64,000 bases of DNA from NCBI GenBank assembly GCA_020636375.1, contig JACJXZ010000012.1, positions 124,001 to 188,000 on the forward strand, in the 5' to 3' direction. This document shows positions 17,411 through 26,897 of the stretch, in pieces. Every line of letters begins with the position of its first letter. The stretch's first letter is position 1. Under the pieces are notes generated by a model, which saw only the letters and a program-made list of their open reading frames with translations, did not search any database and was not told the origin of the DNA. Both the position numbers and the translations under genes were made by a program. Source of the stretch: Lewinellaceae bacterium (GTDB taxonomy: Bacteria; Bacteroidota; Bacteroidia; Chitinophagales; Saprospiraceae).

Positions 17411-17746
17411 GGTTTTAGTTTTGGTTTACGCAGAAAACAGATAGTCCGCACTTTTGGTTTTTTCGGGGAAGAAGGAATTTTGCCGGCCGGCGCACGAGTG
17501 CGCCGGGCCGGAATTTGATTATCCATCAGATATTTTTAATTTTGCAGTGCGATATCTATCCAGTCGTCAATCTTCCCCTTCAACGGTTTTTCCGGCCGGT
17601 CCGACATTGTGGTTTGTCCAGGAGGGTCCAGCCGGTTATGTCTGCTCTATCAGCGCTCAAGTTTTTTGAGCAAGAATAAGCAGAATGAACTATATTGCTG
17701 CCTGGAGAGGTAAAGTATCCCATTTACATATCCAAAATTATATCCC
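17411..17746. other. Intergenic gap between divergent genes
   Basis: 336 bp between the divergent WD40 and response-regulator genes. It is more AT-rich than the genes, and must hold both promoters. I see no hairpin, repeat or convincing Bacteroidota -7 element. Confidence 0.5.
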
Positions 17747-18421
17747 ATGAAAACGTTAAAGACGATCATCGCCGATGACCACATGATCTTTCTTGAAGGG
17801 CTTAAGACGGTGCTGCGCCGCAACATTTATGCACAGGATTTTCAGTTCCTGATCGTGGGCGAAGCGGCGAACGGCCACGATCTCATCAACCTGCTGAAAC
17901 GCCAACCTGCCGACCTGCTCATATTCGACCTCAACATGCCGCAGAAAGACGGCCTGGAAGTGCTCCAGTTCATCCGCCATTCCCACATGGACATCCTGAC
18001 TCTGGCCCTGACGATGTACGAATCGCCGAAGATCGTGCGCAGTGCTTTCAAGGCCGGCGTTGACGCTTATGTGCTGAAAGACAAGGGCATAGAGGCCTTG
18101 CTGGCCGGCATCCGGGAGATTGTCGCCGGCAACACCTACGTGTCAGATGGCATTAATCCCGGCAACGGCCTGCCCAGGGCCAAAGCCCGGCAGTCCAGGT
18201 TCCTGGCCAGCGACCGCTTCGTCAAAAAACACAGCCTGACCAAAAGAGAACTCGAGATTTTGCAGCTCATCACGCAGGCCCTGAGCAACAAAGAAATCGC
18301 CAAAGCCCTGTTTATCAGTGACCAGACCGTCAGTGTTCACCGAAAGAACATCATGCGCAAACTGGGCGTCAGCAATACCGCCGGCCTGGTGAAAATCGCC
18401 TACGACAACAGCCTGGTCTGA
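17747..18421 (+). CDS. NarL/LuxR-family response regulator
   Basis: 224 residues. The N-terminal receiver domain has the acidic pocket D10/D11, phospho-acceptor D61 in LLIFDLNMP, the Thr at 89 and the conserved Lys at 111 in VLKDKG. A linker with many basic residues leads to a C-terminal LuxR-type HTH (about 158-224) with LTKRELEILQLI, SNKEIAKALFIS and TVSVHRKNIMRKLGV. It is a DNA-binding transcription factor controlled by phosphorylation. No histidine kinase gene is adjacent, so the partner is elsewhere. It lies upstream of the giant surface-protein block and could control it, but only position supports that. Confidence 0.95.
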   Translation: MKTLKTIIADDHMIFLEGLKTVLRRNIYAQDFQFLIVGEAANGHDLINLLKRQPADLLIFDLNMPQKDGLEVLQFIRHSHMDILTLALTMYESPKIVRSAFKAGVDAYVLKDKGIEALLAGIREIVAGNTYVSDGINPGNGLPRAKARQSRFLASDRFVKKHSLTKRELEILQLITQALSNKEIAKALFISDQTVSVHRKNIMRKLGVSNTAGLVKIAYDNSLV

Positions 18422-19015
18422 ACGGCGGCGAGGTTAAATTTTAAAATTACCCCTTAAAGGGTATGGAGTCTCCATAAACTTCTTTTATATTTGTATCGCG
18501 AGCAGAGCAGCTCGTATTGCACTGCTATCTACCTACAATAAGATGACCTATAGCGTAACAACAGACGGCCTGCAAAGAATGGAATACGTTACTTCCGGGA
18601 GTGTTCCCGAAGGAGAGACTACTGAATTTACCGTACAAATCAACAATCCCATGAAAAAAAATCCTTACGCTTGCACCGGTTTTCTGTTCAATCAGTCCCA
18701 TTCCGGTCCGAAGTTTCTTCCTTTCAGCATATCGCGAATCTGTTCCCAGCAAAATCATTATCGTTGAGTGTCCAAAGAGATCTTCACCTGGTGTTGATCC
18801 TTTTTTTGTTTCCCCCAATAACCTGAATGAAAGCCCGGAGCCCGAAACGCTGCGGCTCCTTTCCTGAAAGTTCTGGTTTAGAATAATAACGACGACGGCC
18901 CTGGCCTTTGCCCGGCGCGCCTTCCACGCTCCTGCCGGAGTTTGCGGATAGCTGCCGGAGGCCAGATGTGATCTTTTATAAAGTTTACCTAATTCTTTAA
19001 ACAAATTGTGATCTT
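18422..19015. other. Long leader region before the giant surface protein
   Basis: 594 bp with no convincing gene; short frames here lack family signs. TATATTTG at 18486-18493 fits the Bacteroidota -7 element TAnnTTTG, but I find no TTG at the usual -33 spacing. If used, it would give an untranslated leader of about 500 nt for the 19016 gene. Confidence 0.4.
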
Positions 19016-22000
19016 ATGGAAAGAACGAATTTTACTTTCGTTTCTACCTCCAATTGGCTGAAAACACTGGCATTGACTCTGGTGTTCGGCTTTGCGGGGG
19101 CCCAAATGGCCAATGCACAGATTTTTGTGTTTGACGCCGGCGGCCTGCCCCCCGTATCGCCGATGACCAAAGTCCTCCCCGAAGGAGAGTGCGGTTATCA
19201 GTTCCAATGGACGGTAGGTGTTTCTGACCCCGCCGGCCCGGCCACAGCGACGGCTTACATCACGACGAGCACCGTCTCGACGTCTGTAAACCCGGGCGCT
19301 ACGCTGATGCAGCTCGGCTTCGGGCAAACCTACGTACTCGACGTTATTGCAGCGGTAGGGACCAACACCCTCACCATTCGCAAGGACGGCCCGAGCGGCT
19401 CTGTGACCCAGACTTATATCATCATCGTCGATGATGTTCGGGCGCCGCAGATTTACGGCCCCGGCAATATGGTCGTGGAAGTACCGAGCTGTGACCCGGA
19501 CGGCGTTCCGGTAAACTGGACGGTCTCTACGGTTGACGATTGCGACCTGGCCCCGATGCTGGTCCATACCGGCGGCCCGGCCAGCGGCTCCCTGCTGTCT
19601 CCTGCCGGCAGCCCATACACCGTGACCTATTCGTCCACCGATGACGATGGCAATACGGCAACCTACGAATTCAGCATCACCGTCAACCAGTCTCCGGACC
19701 CGGACCCGATCGTGGACGTCTCCGGCAACGGCCAGTTCTCTGTGCCGGCCTGCCAGCCCAGCGCCTCGGTTTACTTCACCGGTAATATCTACGACTGTGG
19801 CATCTCCGCCGGCGACGACCTGACCGGCCAGATAACGGTCTCCGGCGCGCCCCTGACCGTGGTGTATATCCAGGAAGAGGACGGCTTCGCCTTCTTCGAG
19901 GCGGTGGGCAACCTGGCCCCCAACATCTATCCGGTCCAGGTGTCCTATGGCGGCGTGACGGTATCGACCCTGTTCAACGTCATTCAGGACGCCAACCAAC
20001 TGCCTGACATTCACATGCCCGGCAACCTGACCTTCCTGCTGCCGGCCTGTACCAACCAGATCGCCGGCCGCTTCGCCATCACCGTTACCGATGATTGCGA
20101 CCCGACGATCAGCCTGAACCGCCTGTCCTTTACCTATAACAACGGCAGCGGCCCGCAGACGCTGACCCCGCTGCCCGGTTTCGACCTGGCTCAGGGCTAT
20201 TTCGAATTCGAACGGCAGCTGACGGCGGCCGACGACGGCGCCGTGATTACTGCTAGGTATACCGACGGCAACGGCAACACCCGTCAGGTAGACGCCACGC
20301 TGTCGGTGACCAGCCAGCCCGATACCTGGGCGCCCATCATCATTTATCCTTCCCAGGATATTAATGTCGACCTGGATCCCTGCGAAGACGATCCTGCCCT
20401 CGTATTCTTTGAAATTACCGCAACGGACAACTGCGACGGCGACCTGGATTATGCCGGCGACGGCAATCCGCTGACCCCGGGCTCTTACACCGTTACGCTC
20501 AATACGCTTAGCGGCGCCGGAGGAACGGTTTCCGTTTTCCCGATTGATATTGGCGGCCGCCGGTGGCTGGCTACCCTGGATCCGGGCGAATATCAGATAG
20601 TGATTGCAGCCCAGGACCTGGCTGGAAATATCCGCCAGGAAGATTTCCAGTTAGCCATCACCCAGGATCCGCCTCCGCCGACCAACCTGGCCTGCAACGT
20701 GGACATCAATTTCACGCTGGATGACAACTGCCAGCGCTTTGTTACCGCCGATATGGTCCTGGAAGGAGAATTCGGCTGCGCCGACCCGAATGACTTCCGC
20801 GTGAACATCGCCACCGACGATGACCCCACCAACGGCAACATCCTCGACGGATGCGGCGAGTTCATTTATGAAGTCACCTACGTCGGCCCCGACATCGACG
20901 GCCCCAACCAGGGCGGCAGCGGCGGCGGCGGCGGCGGTGCGGTCGTCAACGGCTTTACCGGCGCTTTTGCTTCAGGCAACTGGAATACCGGCATACCGGG
21001 TACGGGAACCACGCCGGGCGATGTGACTTTCACCGCTACCACCCTTAGCCTCGTTTCCGGAGCTGATGACGGCGTCTTTGCTTCCATCTCTATGCCGGCC
21101 GACGGGCAACTTCAATTCGACTTCGACTTCCAACAGGAAGCAGATATCATCGACGACGTCCTCCTGATCGACCTCAATGGCAATATTATCCTCAGCCTGG
21201 GAGACGGCCCGGATGATGAAATCATTACCGGTAGCGGTTCCGTGAATGAATCGGTTCAATCGGGCTGGATACTGATTTTCTCCATTACCGGCGACGATTT
21301 CCAAACCGGCGGGTTTGACTCTTTCATAGAAGTAACCAATTTCCGGTTTGAGGAAGATGCTACCGGCGGCGGCGGCGGTGGCGGAACTTTCCCCTTCTTC
21401 AACTGGGAAGATTGCTGGGGCTACGTGACCGGCGAAGACAAAGCCGCTCCGGACGTAGACTGCCCGGGCAACACGGACGAAGGAACCTCCATCCTGGACT
21501 GCTTCACGCAGGACGGCACGCTGGAAGACGGCGACCTGGAGATGGAGCCGCTGAACTTCTCCTGCTTCATCGACGGGGGCGGCACGACCTCGAGCCTCGA
21601 CGCGGGCGTGCACTACTACGACCTGATCCCGTTCCAGGTAGACCGGACGGACTACTACACCATATTAGTATCTGACGACTTCGGCTCGACGATCGACGAG
21701 AGCGCGATCGCTTTGTTCCAGGGGGGCTTCAACCCGTCGAACCCCTGCGAGAACATCATCGCGTTCCAGGACGAGCCGATCGACGACATCATCCCACCGC
21801 TGGCCAACGACGAGACCTACATCCGCATCAGCCTGCCGCTGATCGCCGGGGAGACGTACTACCTGTGGGTAGCGGCCGACGACGACATCAGCGGCCCTGC
21901 CGGCGCCGGGGACTATACGGTAGACATCTGCCCGGACGAGAACGGCCGGGTGGGCCTGTTCGAGAGCAGCACGGTGCTGAACCCGCAGACGTGGGAGCCG

Positions 22001-25000
22001 ATGGTCATCAACACCACCGTACTGTGGCCGCGGCGGGACGTGAGCCTGACCCTGCCGCTGTTCTGCGAGGACTTCGACCTGATCTTCAACAACCCGGCCA
22101 GCCTGGCGGTTACCGGCAGCCCGGTTGTTTCCGATAACTGTGATAATAGCCCGGATGTATCTTTTGTCGATACGTACAGCACGGCCGGCGACTGCGCGCC
22201 GATCATCATCACGCGTACCTTTACCGTTGTTGACGACAAAGGCAACACGACAACCTGTACGCAGGTGATCACCCTGAACCGCCCGAACGACCTGGACGTA
22301 GAGTTCCCTCCGCGGACGGTGCCGATCGAGTGCGACGAGCAGTTCGACGTTTTGGCCAACGGCAACCCGGACCCGAGCCACACCGGCTATCCCTTCATCG
22401 TGACGGTGAGCGGGATCTTCAACCTGGCGGACGACTACTGCAACATCGGGGCGAGCTTCGTGGACCGCGCGCGGGTGAACGTCTGCGACGGCGCTTACAA
22501 GTTCGTGCGGGACTGGACGATCATCGACTGGTGCGACGGGGACAACATCGCCACCGACGCCCAGGTGATCAAAGTCGGGGACTACACGCCGCCGACGGTG
22601 GTGTGCCCGGGCGAAGACTACGACTGGGACGGGGACTTGGACCCGCTGGTGTTCTCTGTAAGCCCGTTCGGGTGCACGGCGAGCTTCTCCACGCCGCTGC
22701 CGGACGTTTCGGACAACTGCTCGGACTGGGAAGTCCACACGGAAATAGTGACTGAAGTAGAAGTAGACGTGGTGAACCAGTACGGCCAGGTGACCGGCAC
22801 GCGCACCGACACGGTGGTGGTGCGGGTGATCCCCTGGAACGCGCCGACGCGGCTGGTCAGCGGCATCCCTGCCGGGGACCACTACTTCCGCTATACGGTC
22901 GAGGACGGCTGCGGCAACAAAGTCGTCAAGTACTGCCCGTTCGCGGTCCGCGACCTGGTCGAGCCGACAGCCATCTGCGACGACGACCTGACGGTGTCGA
23001 TCGGCGGGGCGGACTTTGCGCGCATCTACGCTACCGACGTCGACGAAGGCTCTAACGACAACTGCGGCGAAGTGAGCCTGGCCGTGCGCCGCACGGGCGT
23101 GGTGCTGGACCAGTTCGGGCGGGTGATCCCGTTCATCTGCGGCAACCAGGTCAGCCCGTGGGGCCCGTTCGTGGACTTCTACTGCTGCGACGTAGGCCGC
23201 ACGATCACGATCGAGCTGCGCGTGCGCGACACGGACGGCAACGAGAACATCTGCTGGCTGGACATCGTGCCGGAAGAGAAGGTGAAGCCGTTCTGCTACG
23301 CGCCGCACCCGGTAATGATCGACTGCGACGACCTGCCGTACAGCTTTGACGCTACCGACACGCTGCAGCTTCAGCAGCTGTTCGGCGACGCCACTTCCGA
23401 GGACAACTGCGGCTCCTGGGAGCGCGAGCTGCCGCCGGTGCCGGACCTGGAGTGCGGCTTCGGCACGATCATCCGCCGCTTCAAGGCGTTTGATATCAAC
23501 GGCAACGAGAGCGTCAACCTGTGCACGCAGGTAGTGACGATCAAGGAAGTGCACAACTTCGAGATCAAGTTCCCGGCCGACGCCGAAGCCATCTGCGGCG
23601 TGGCGGACCCGGACAGCGTAACCTATACGGAGATCGGCTGCGACCTGCTGGCCGTGAACCACACCGACGAAGTGTTCTCGGCCTCTGGCGACGAGTGCTA
23701 CAAGATCTTCCGCAAGTGGAAGGTGATCAACTGGTGCCAGTTCGACGAAAACCAGGACCCGCTGGTGATCGGCCGCGACGAAGACTGCGACGGCCGGCCC
23801 GGCGACGAGTGCGTATACGTGCTGCACCGCCCCGGCGGCAAGAACTACATCGACCGGGACGACGACGAGACCGAGCCGAACAACGTGCCCCTGGCCTTCC
23901 AGAACATCTGCAACGGGATCGACGACTTCTGGCGCAAGGTGGACTACGACGGCGGCCAGTACGAATATACCCAGATCATCAAGGTATACGACGACATCGA
24001 CCCGGAGATCAGCGCGGACCCGCAGGACTTCTGCTCGTACGACAACGTGAACTGCACGGGCCTGGTAGGGCTGCCGTTCACCGTCGACGAGAACTGCACG
24101 CCGGACGACCTGACCATCAAGGTGTTCCTGGACGCTGGCGCCGACGGCACCATCGACTTCGACCTCCTGGACCTGACGGACGGGGCGTTCGACGACTTCA
24201 CGCTGACGGGCGCTTATCCGGACTACCAGCTCAACGGGCGCTTCCCGATCGGCTGCCACGCGTTCGAAGTGCACGTGAAGGACGGCTGCGGCAACGTCAA
24301 CAGCGAGCTGCTGGATTTCTGCGTAGTGGACTGCAAGGCGCCGTCGCCGGTATGCATCAACGGCCTGGCCATCGAGCTGATGCCGGTAGACTTTGACGGG
24401 GACGACGTTCCGGACAGCGGCCAGATGGCGATCTGGGCGAACGACTTCGTGGTCTCGCCGATGGCAGACTGCACCGGCCCGGTAACCTACTCGATCAACC
24501 GGGCGGGCGACGATCCCAACGTAGACTCCACGGGCATCGTGCTGACGTGCGCGGACACGGGCACGCTGGTAGTGGAAATCTGGGCTTATGACCAGACGGG
24601 CAACGCGGACTTCTGCGAGACGTACATCCTGGTACAGGACAACATGGGCCTGTGCGGGCCGGATTCCCTGACAGTCGGCATCTCCGGCGCCATAGCTACC
24701 GAAGCGGGCGCTGGCGTGCAGGACGTAGAGGTGCGCCTCTCGGGCCAGGGCAACGACATGGCCATGACCGACGCGAACGGCCTGTACAGCTTTGCGGGCC
24801 TGCGCGAGGGCTACGACTACACGGTGACGCCGGAGCTGGACGCGAACTACCTCAACGGGGTATCGACCTTCGACCTGGTGCTGATCAGCAAGCACATCCT
24901 GGGCGTGCAGCCGCTGGGCAGCCCGTACCAGATGATCGCGGCGGACGTGAACAACAGCCGCTCGATCACGACGCTGGACCTGATCCAGCTGCGCAAGCTG

Positions 25001-25912
25001 ATCCTGTCGATCGACACGGAATTCGAGAACAACACGAGCTGGCGCTTCGTAGAGGCCGCCTATGTGTTCCCGAACCCGGCCAACCCGTGGTTTGAGGAGT
25101 TCCCCGAAGTGGTGAATATCAACAACCTGCCGGCGGCGGGCATCAGCAACGCCAACTTCGTAGGCGTGAAGGTGGGCGACGTGAACGGCGACGCCCAGGC
25201 CAACGCGCTGGCGCGGGTACAGGGCCGGACGATGGACGGCGCTCTGGTGTTCAACGTAGAAGAAGCCAGCCTGAAGGCGGGCGGCGAGTACGCCGTAGCG
25301 TTCTCTTCTGCGGAAATGGCTAACATCGAAGGCTACCAGGCCACCTTGTCGTTCGACGTTAAGGCGCTGGAGCTGGTGGACATCGTGCCGGGCGCAGCTA
25401 CGCAGGACAACTTCGGCCTGTCGTACGCAAGCGAAGGCTTGATAACGACGAGCTGGAACCAGGCAGCGAACAGCGAATTGCGAAACGCGAACACCGCGTT
25501 GTTCAGCCTGGTGTTCCGCGCCAAAGCGGACGCGCAGCTTAGCGAGCTCCTGAGCGTAAACTCCCGCGTGACGAAGGCCGAAGCGTACAACGTCGACGGC
25601 AGCTACATGGGCGTCGAGGTGGCGTTCAGCGGCCAGGCAAGCGTTGCGGGCACGTTCGAGCTGTACCAGAACACGCCGAACCCGTTCAAGGGCGAGACGC
25701 TAATCGGCTTCAACCTGCCGTCTGACGACAAGGTGACGCTGACGGTCAGCGACGTGACGGGCAGGGTGCTGCGGCTGGCGCGCATGGACGGCGTGAAGGG
25801 GTACAACAACATCGCGTTGAGCTCCCACACGCTGCCGGCAACCGGCGTGCTGTACTACACCGTAGAGACGTCAGAATACACAGCGACCAGAAAGATGGTT
25901 ATCATCGAATAA
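19016..25912 (+). CDS. Giant T9SS surface adhesin with HYR-like repeats, dockerin, cohesin and type A sorting domain
   Basis: 2298 residues. An N-terminal signal (about 1-35, ending MANAQ) is followed by many HYR/Ig-like beta modules marked by recurring DNC/DNCG and TYTDxxGN-type ends up to about residue 1870. Two glycine runs (about 633-642 and 784-790) bracket one module. Near 1888 an X-like carboxypeptidase-regulatory module begins (GISGAIATEAGAGVQDVEV). Two dockerin Ca-loops follow: DANYLNGVSTFD (about 1942) and DVNNSRSITTLD (about 1976), each ahead of a LVLISKHIL/LIQLRKLIL helix. A cohesin-like module (about 2073-2208) precedes a T9SS type A tail (YQNTPNPFKGETLIGF onward). It should be exported and anchored at the surface. 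Its paralogues are at 36505 and 41125. It ends at a strong terminator. Confidence 0.9.
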   Translation: MERTNFTFVSTSNWLKTLALTLVFGFAGAQMANAQIFVFDAGGLPPVSPMTKVLPEGECGYQFQWTVGVSDPAGPATATAYITTSTVSTSVNPGATLMQLGFGQTYVLDVIAAVGTNTLTIRKDGPSGSVTQTYIIIVDDVRAPQIYGPGNMVVEVPSCDPDGVPVNWTVSTVDDCDLAPMLVHTGGPASGSLLSPAGSPYTVTYSSTDDDGNTATYEFSITVNQSPDPDPIVDVSGNGQFSVPACQPSASVYFTGNIYDCGISAGDDLTGQITVSGAPLTVVYIQEEDGFAFFEAVGNLAPNIYPVQVSYGGVTVSTLFNVIQDANQLPDIHMPGNLTFLLPACTNQIAGRFAITVTDDCDPTISLNRLSFTYNNGSGPQTLTPLPGFDLAQGYFEFERQLTAADDGAVITARYTDGNGNTRQVDATLSVTSQPDTWAPIIIYPSQDINVDLDPCEDDPALVFFEITATDNCDGDLDYAGDGNPLTPGSYTVTLNTLSGAGGTVSVFPIDIGGRRWLATLDPGEYQIVIAAQDLAGNIRQEDFQLAITQDPPPPTNLACNVDINFTLDDNCQRFVTADMVLEGEFGCADPNDFRVNIATDDDPTNGNILDGCGEFIYEVTYVGPDIDGPNQGGSGGGGGGAVVNGFTGAFASGNWNTGIPGTGTTPGDVTFTATTLSLVSGADDGVFASISMPADGQLQFDFDFQQEADIIDDVLLIDLNGNIILSLGDGPDDEIITGSGSVNESVQSGWILIFSITGDDFQTGGFDSFIEVTNFRFEEDATGGGGGGGTFPFFNWEDCWGYVTGEDKAAPDVDCPGNTDEGTSILDCFTQDGTLEDGDLEMEPLNFSCFIDGGGTTSSLDAGVHYYDLIPFQVDRTDYYTILVSDDFGSTIDESAIALFQGGFNPSNPCENIIAFQDEPIDDIIPPLANDETYIRISLPLIAGETYYLWVAADDDISGPAGAGDYTVDICPDENGRVGLFESSTVLNPQTWEPMVINTTVLWPRRDVSLTLPLFCEDFDLIFNNPASLAVTGSPVVSDNCDNSPDVSFVDTYSTAGDCAPIIITRTFTVVDDKGNTTTCTQVITLNRPNDLDVEFPPRTVPIECDEQFDVLANGNPDPSHTGYPFIVTVSGIFNLADDYCNIGASFVDRARVNVCDGAYKFVRDWTIIDWCDGDNIATDAQVIKVGDYTPPTVVCPGEDYDWDGDLDPLVFSVSPFGCTASFSTPLPDVSDNCSDWEVHTEIVTEVEVDVVNQYGQVTGTRTDTVVVRVIPWNAPTRLVSGIPAGDHYFRYTVEDGCGNKVVKYCPFAVRDLVEPTAICDDDLTVSIGGADFARIYATDVDEGSNDNCGEVSLAVRRTGVVLDQFGRVIPFICGNQVSPWGPFVDFYCCDVGRTITIELRVRDTDGNENICWLDIVPEEKVKPFCYAPHPVMIDCDDLPYSFDATDTLQLQQLFGDATSEDNCGSWERELPPVPDLECGFGTIIRRFKAFDINGNESVNLCTQVVTIKEVHNFEIKFPADAEAICGVADPDSVTYTEIGCDLLAVNHTDEVFSASGDECYKIFRKWKVINWCQFDENQDPLVIGRDEDCDGRPGDECVYVLHRPGGKNYIDRDDDETEPNNVPLAFQNICNGIDDFWRKVDYDGGQYEYTQIIKVYDDIDPEISADPQDFCSYDNVNCTGLVGLPFTVDENCTPDDLTIKVFLDAGADGTIDFDLLDLTDGAFDDFTLTGAYPDYQLNGRFPIGCHAFEVHVKDGCGNVNSELLDFCVVDCKAPSPVCINGLAIELMPVDFDGDDVPDSGQMAIWANDFVVSPMADCTGPVTYSINRAGDDPNVDSTGIVLTCADTGTLVVEIWAYDQTGNADFCETYILVQDNMGLCGPDSLTVGISGAIATEAGAGVQDVEVRLSGQGNDMAMTDANGLYSFAGLREGYDYTVTPELDANYLNGVSTFDLVLISKHILGVQPLGSPYQMIAADVNNSRSITTLDLIQLRKLILSIDTEFENNTSWRFVEAAYVFPNPANPWFEEFPEVVNINNLPAAGISNANFVGVKVGDVNGDAQANALARVQGRTMDGALVFNVEEASLKAGGEYAVAFSSAEMANIEGYQATLSFDVKALELVDIVPGAATQDNFGLSYASEGLITTSWNQAANSELRNANTALFSLVFRAKADAQLSELLSVNSRVTKAEAYNVDGSYMGVEVAFSGQASVAGTFELYQNTPNPFKGETLIGFNLPSDDKVTLTVSDVTGRVLRLARMDGVKGYNNIALSSHTLPATGVLYYTVETSEYTATRKMVIIE

Positions 25913-25928
25913 CCGAGATAAAGTGACC

Positions 25929-25967
25929 GGAGTGGCTCCTGCGTGGGAGCCACTCCACCTTTTTTTT
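25929..25967 (+). terminator. Intrinsic terminator after the 19016 gene
   Basis: A perfect 11-bp stem GGAGTGGCTCC / GGAGCCACTCC with a 6-nt loop, then a run of eight T at 25960-25967. It ends the giant adhesin transcript, so the next cohesin genes need their own promoter. Confidence 0.9.
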
Positions 25968-26060
25968 CCCGTGCATGAAATAACTTAAGGGGCTGGCTTT
26001 CCTTTTCACTCTTTTTTTGCTACCTTGCCAGCCAATTGGAGTTTTTAATCCCATGATCCC

Positions 26061-26852
26061 ATGATATACTTCACTTACACTGTAAGGACCATCCTGGCAG
26101 TTGCGTTTCTGCTATATCTTCCTTCCAAAACAGAAGCGCAGGTTTCCATTTCTGCTAATGATCTTGTTGTTCAACCGGAAGAGACTTTCGTCGTCGATGT
26201 GTCTGCCCGGGGGTTTCAGAATATCCTGACATGTCAGTTCAGCGTATCCTGGAATTCCGTAGCTTTTGAATTCAAAGGGGTGGAGAACCTCAACGAAGTA
26301 TTCGAAGATTATCCGCTCGATCACTTTGGTTTTGCCCAGGTCAGCAGCGGCAAGCTGGGTTTTTCCTGGATCGACTTCACCCTGGCAGGCGTGGCGATAG
26401 ACGATAACGACATCCTCTTTTCCGTCCGCCTGAAGGCCCTGCAGGAAGAAAGCGGCATCCACCAGGTCGGATTCACGGGCGACCCCACTGCGATTGAGGT
26501 AGCGGACACCGCTGAGAACATCCTCGACGTAGCCTTTCAGGAAGGCACAATTATTATTGACGGAATCAGCAATATTCGCAACAAAGAGAAGGCTGGACTC
26601 GTACAAATCAATAGCTCCCCAAATCCCTTTACAGAGCAAGCGCAGGTTGAGATCGATTTCCTGCGGCCGGCATCAGCCCACATTACTATCCATGACGTAC
26701 AGGGCGCGACGCTCTACCAGGAGTCGGCAAATTTCCGGAGCGGCCCGCATCGCCTCATTTTAACTAAGGACATTTTCCCTCAGGCAGGGGCCTACATTTT
26801 GAAGGTCCGGGCCGGGGATACGATCGTTACGCATAAACTGATAGTGATATAG
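26061..26852 (+). CDS. Single-cohesin protein with T9SS type A sorting domain
   Basis: 263 residues: signal peptide (about 1-27, ending TEAQ), one cohesin-like module at about 28-168 (VQPEETFVVDVSARGFQNI, then SVSWNSVAFEFKGVENL and ILFSVRLKALQEESG), and a type A sorting domain at about 178-263 (NSSPNPFTEQAQVEIDF to ITHKLIVI). The module lacks the Cys pair found in cohesins 2-7 of the next protein and resembles its first cohesin. It is a one-site, surface-anchored cohesin, like the anchoring cohesins of cellulosomes. It lies 45 bp upstream of the seven-cohesin gene, so the two are probably co-transcribed. Binding to a dockerin is inferred, not shown. Confidence 0.85.
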   Translation: MIYFTYTVRTILAVAFLLYLPSKTEAQVSISANDLVVQPEETFVVDVSARGFQNILTCQFSVSWNSVAFEFKGVENLNEVFEDYPLDHFGFAQVSSGKLGFSWIDFTLAGVAIDDNDILFSVRLKALQEESGIHQVGFTGDPTAIEVADTAENILDVAFQEGTIIIDGISNIRNKEKAGLVQINSSPNPFTEQAQVEIDFLRPASAHITIHDVQGATLYQESANFRSGPHRLILTKDIFPQAGAYILKVRAGDTIVTHKLIVI

Positions 26853-26897
26853 CGTTGCTTTATTCATTCGTTAACAACATCCCAAATTCCGAACACG

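Noticed and set aside
18543..18767. 74-residue frame between the regulator and the giant adhesin
   Set aside because: No signal, motif or supporting context, and the composition looks random.
21665..24895. 1076-residue open frame on the minus strand inside the 19016 gene
   Set aside because: It lies opposite a clear T9SS adhesin, has no signal or family features, and is explained by the strong G/C third-position bias of this stretch removing stop codons from the other strand.
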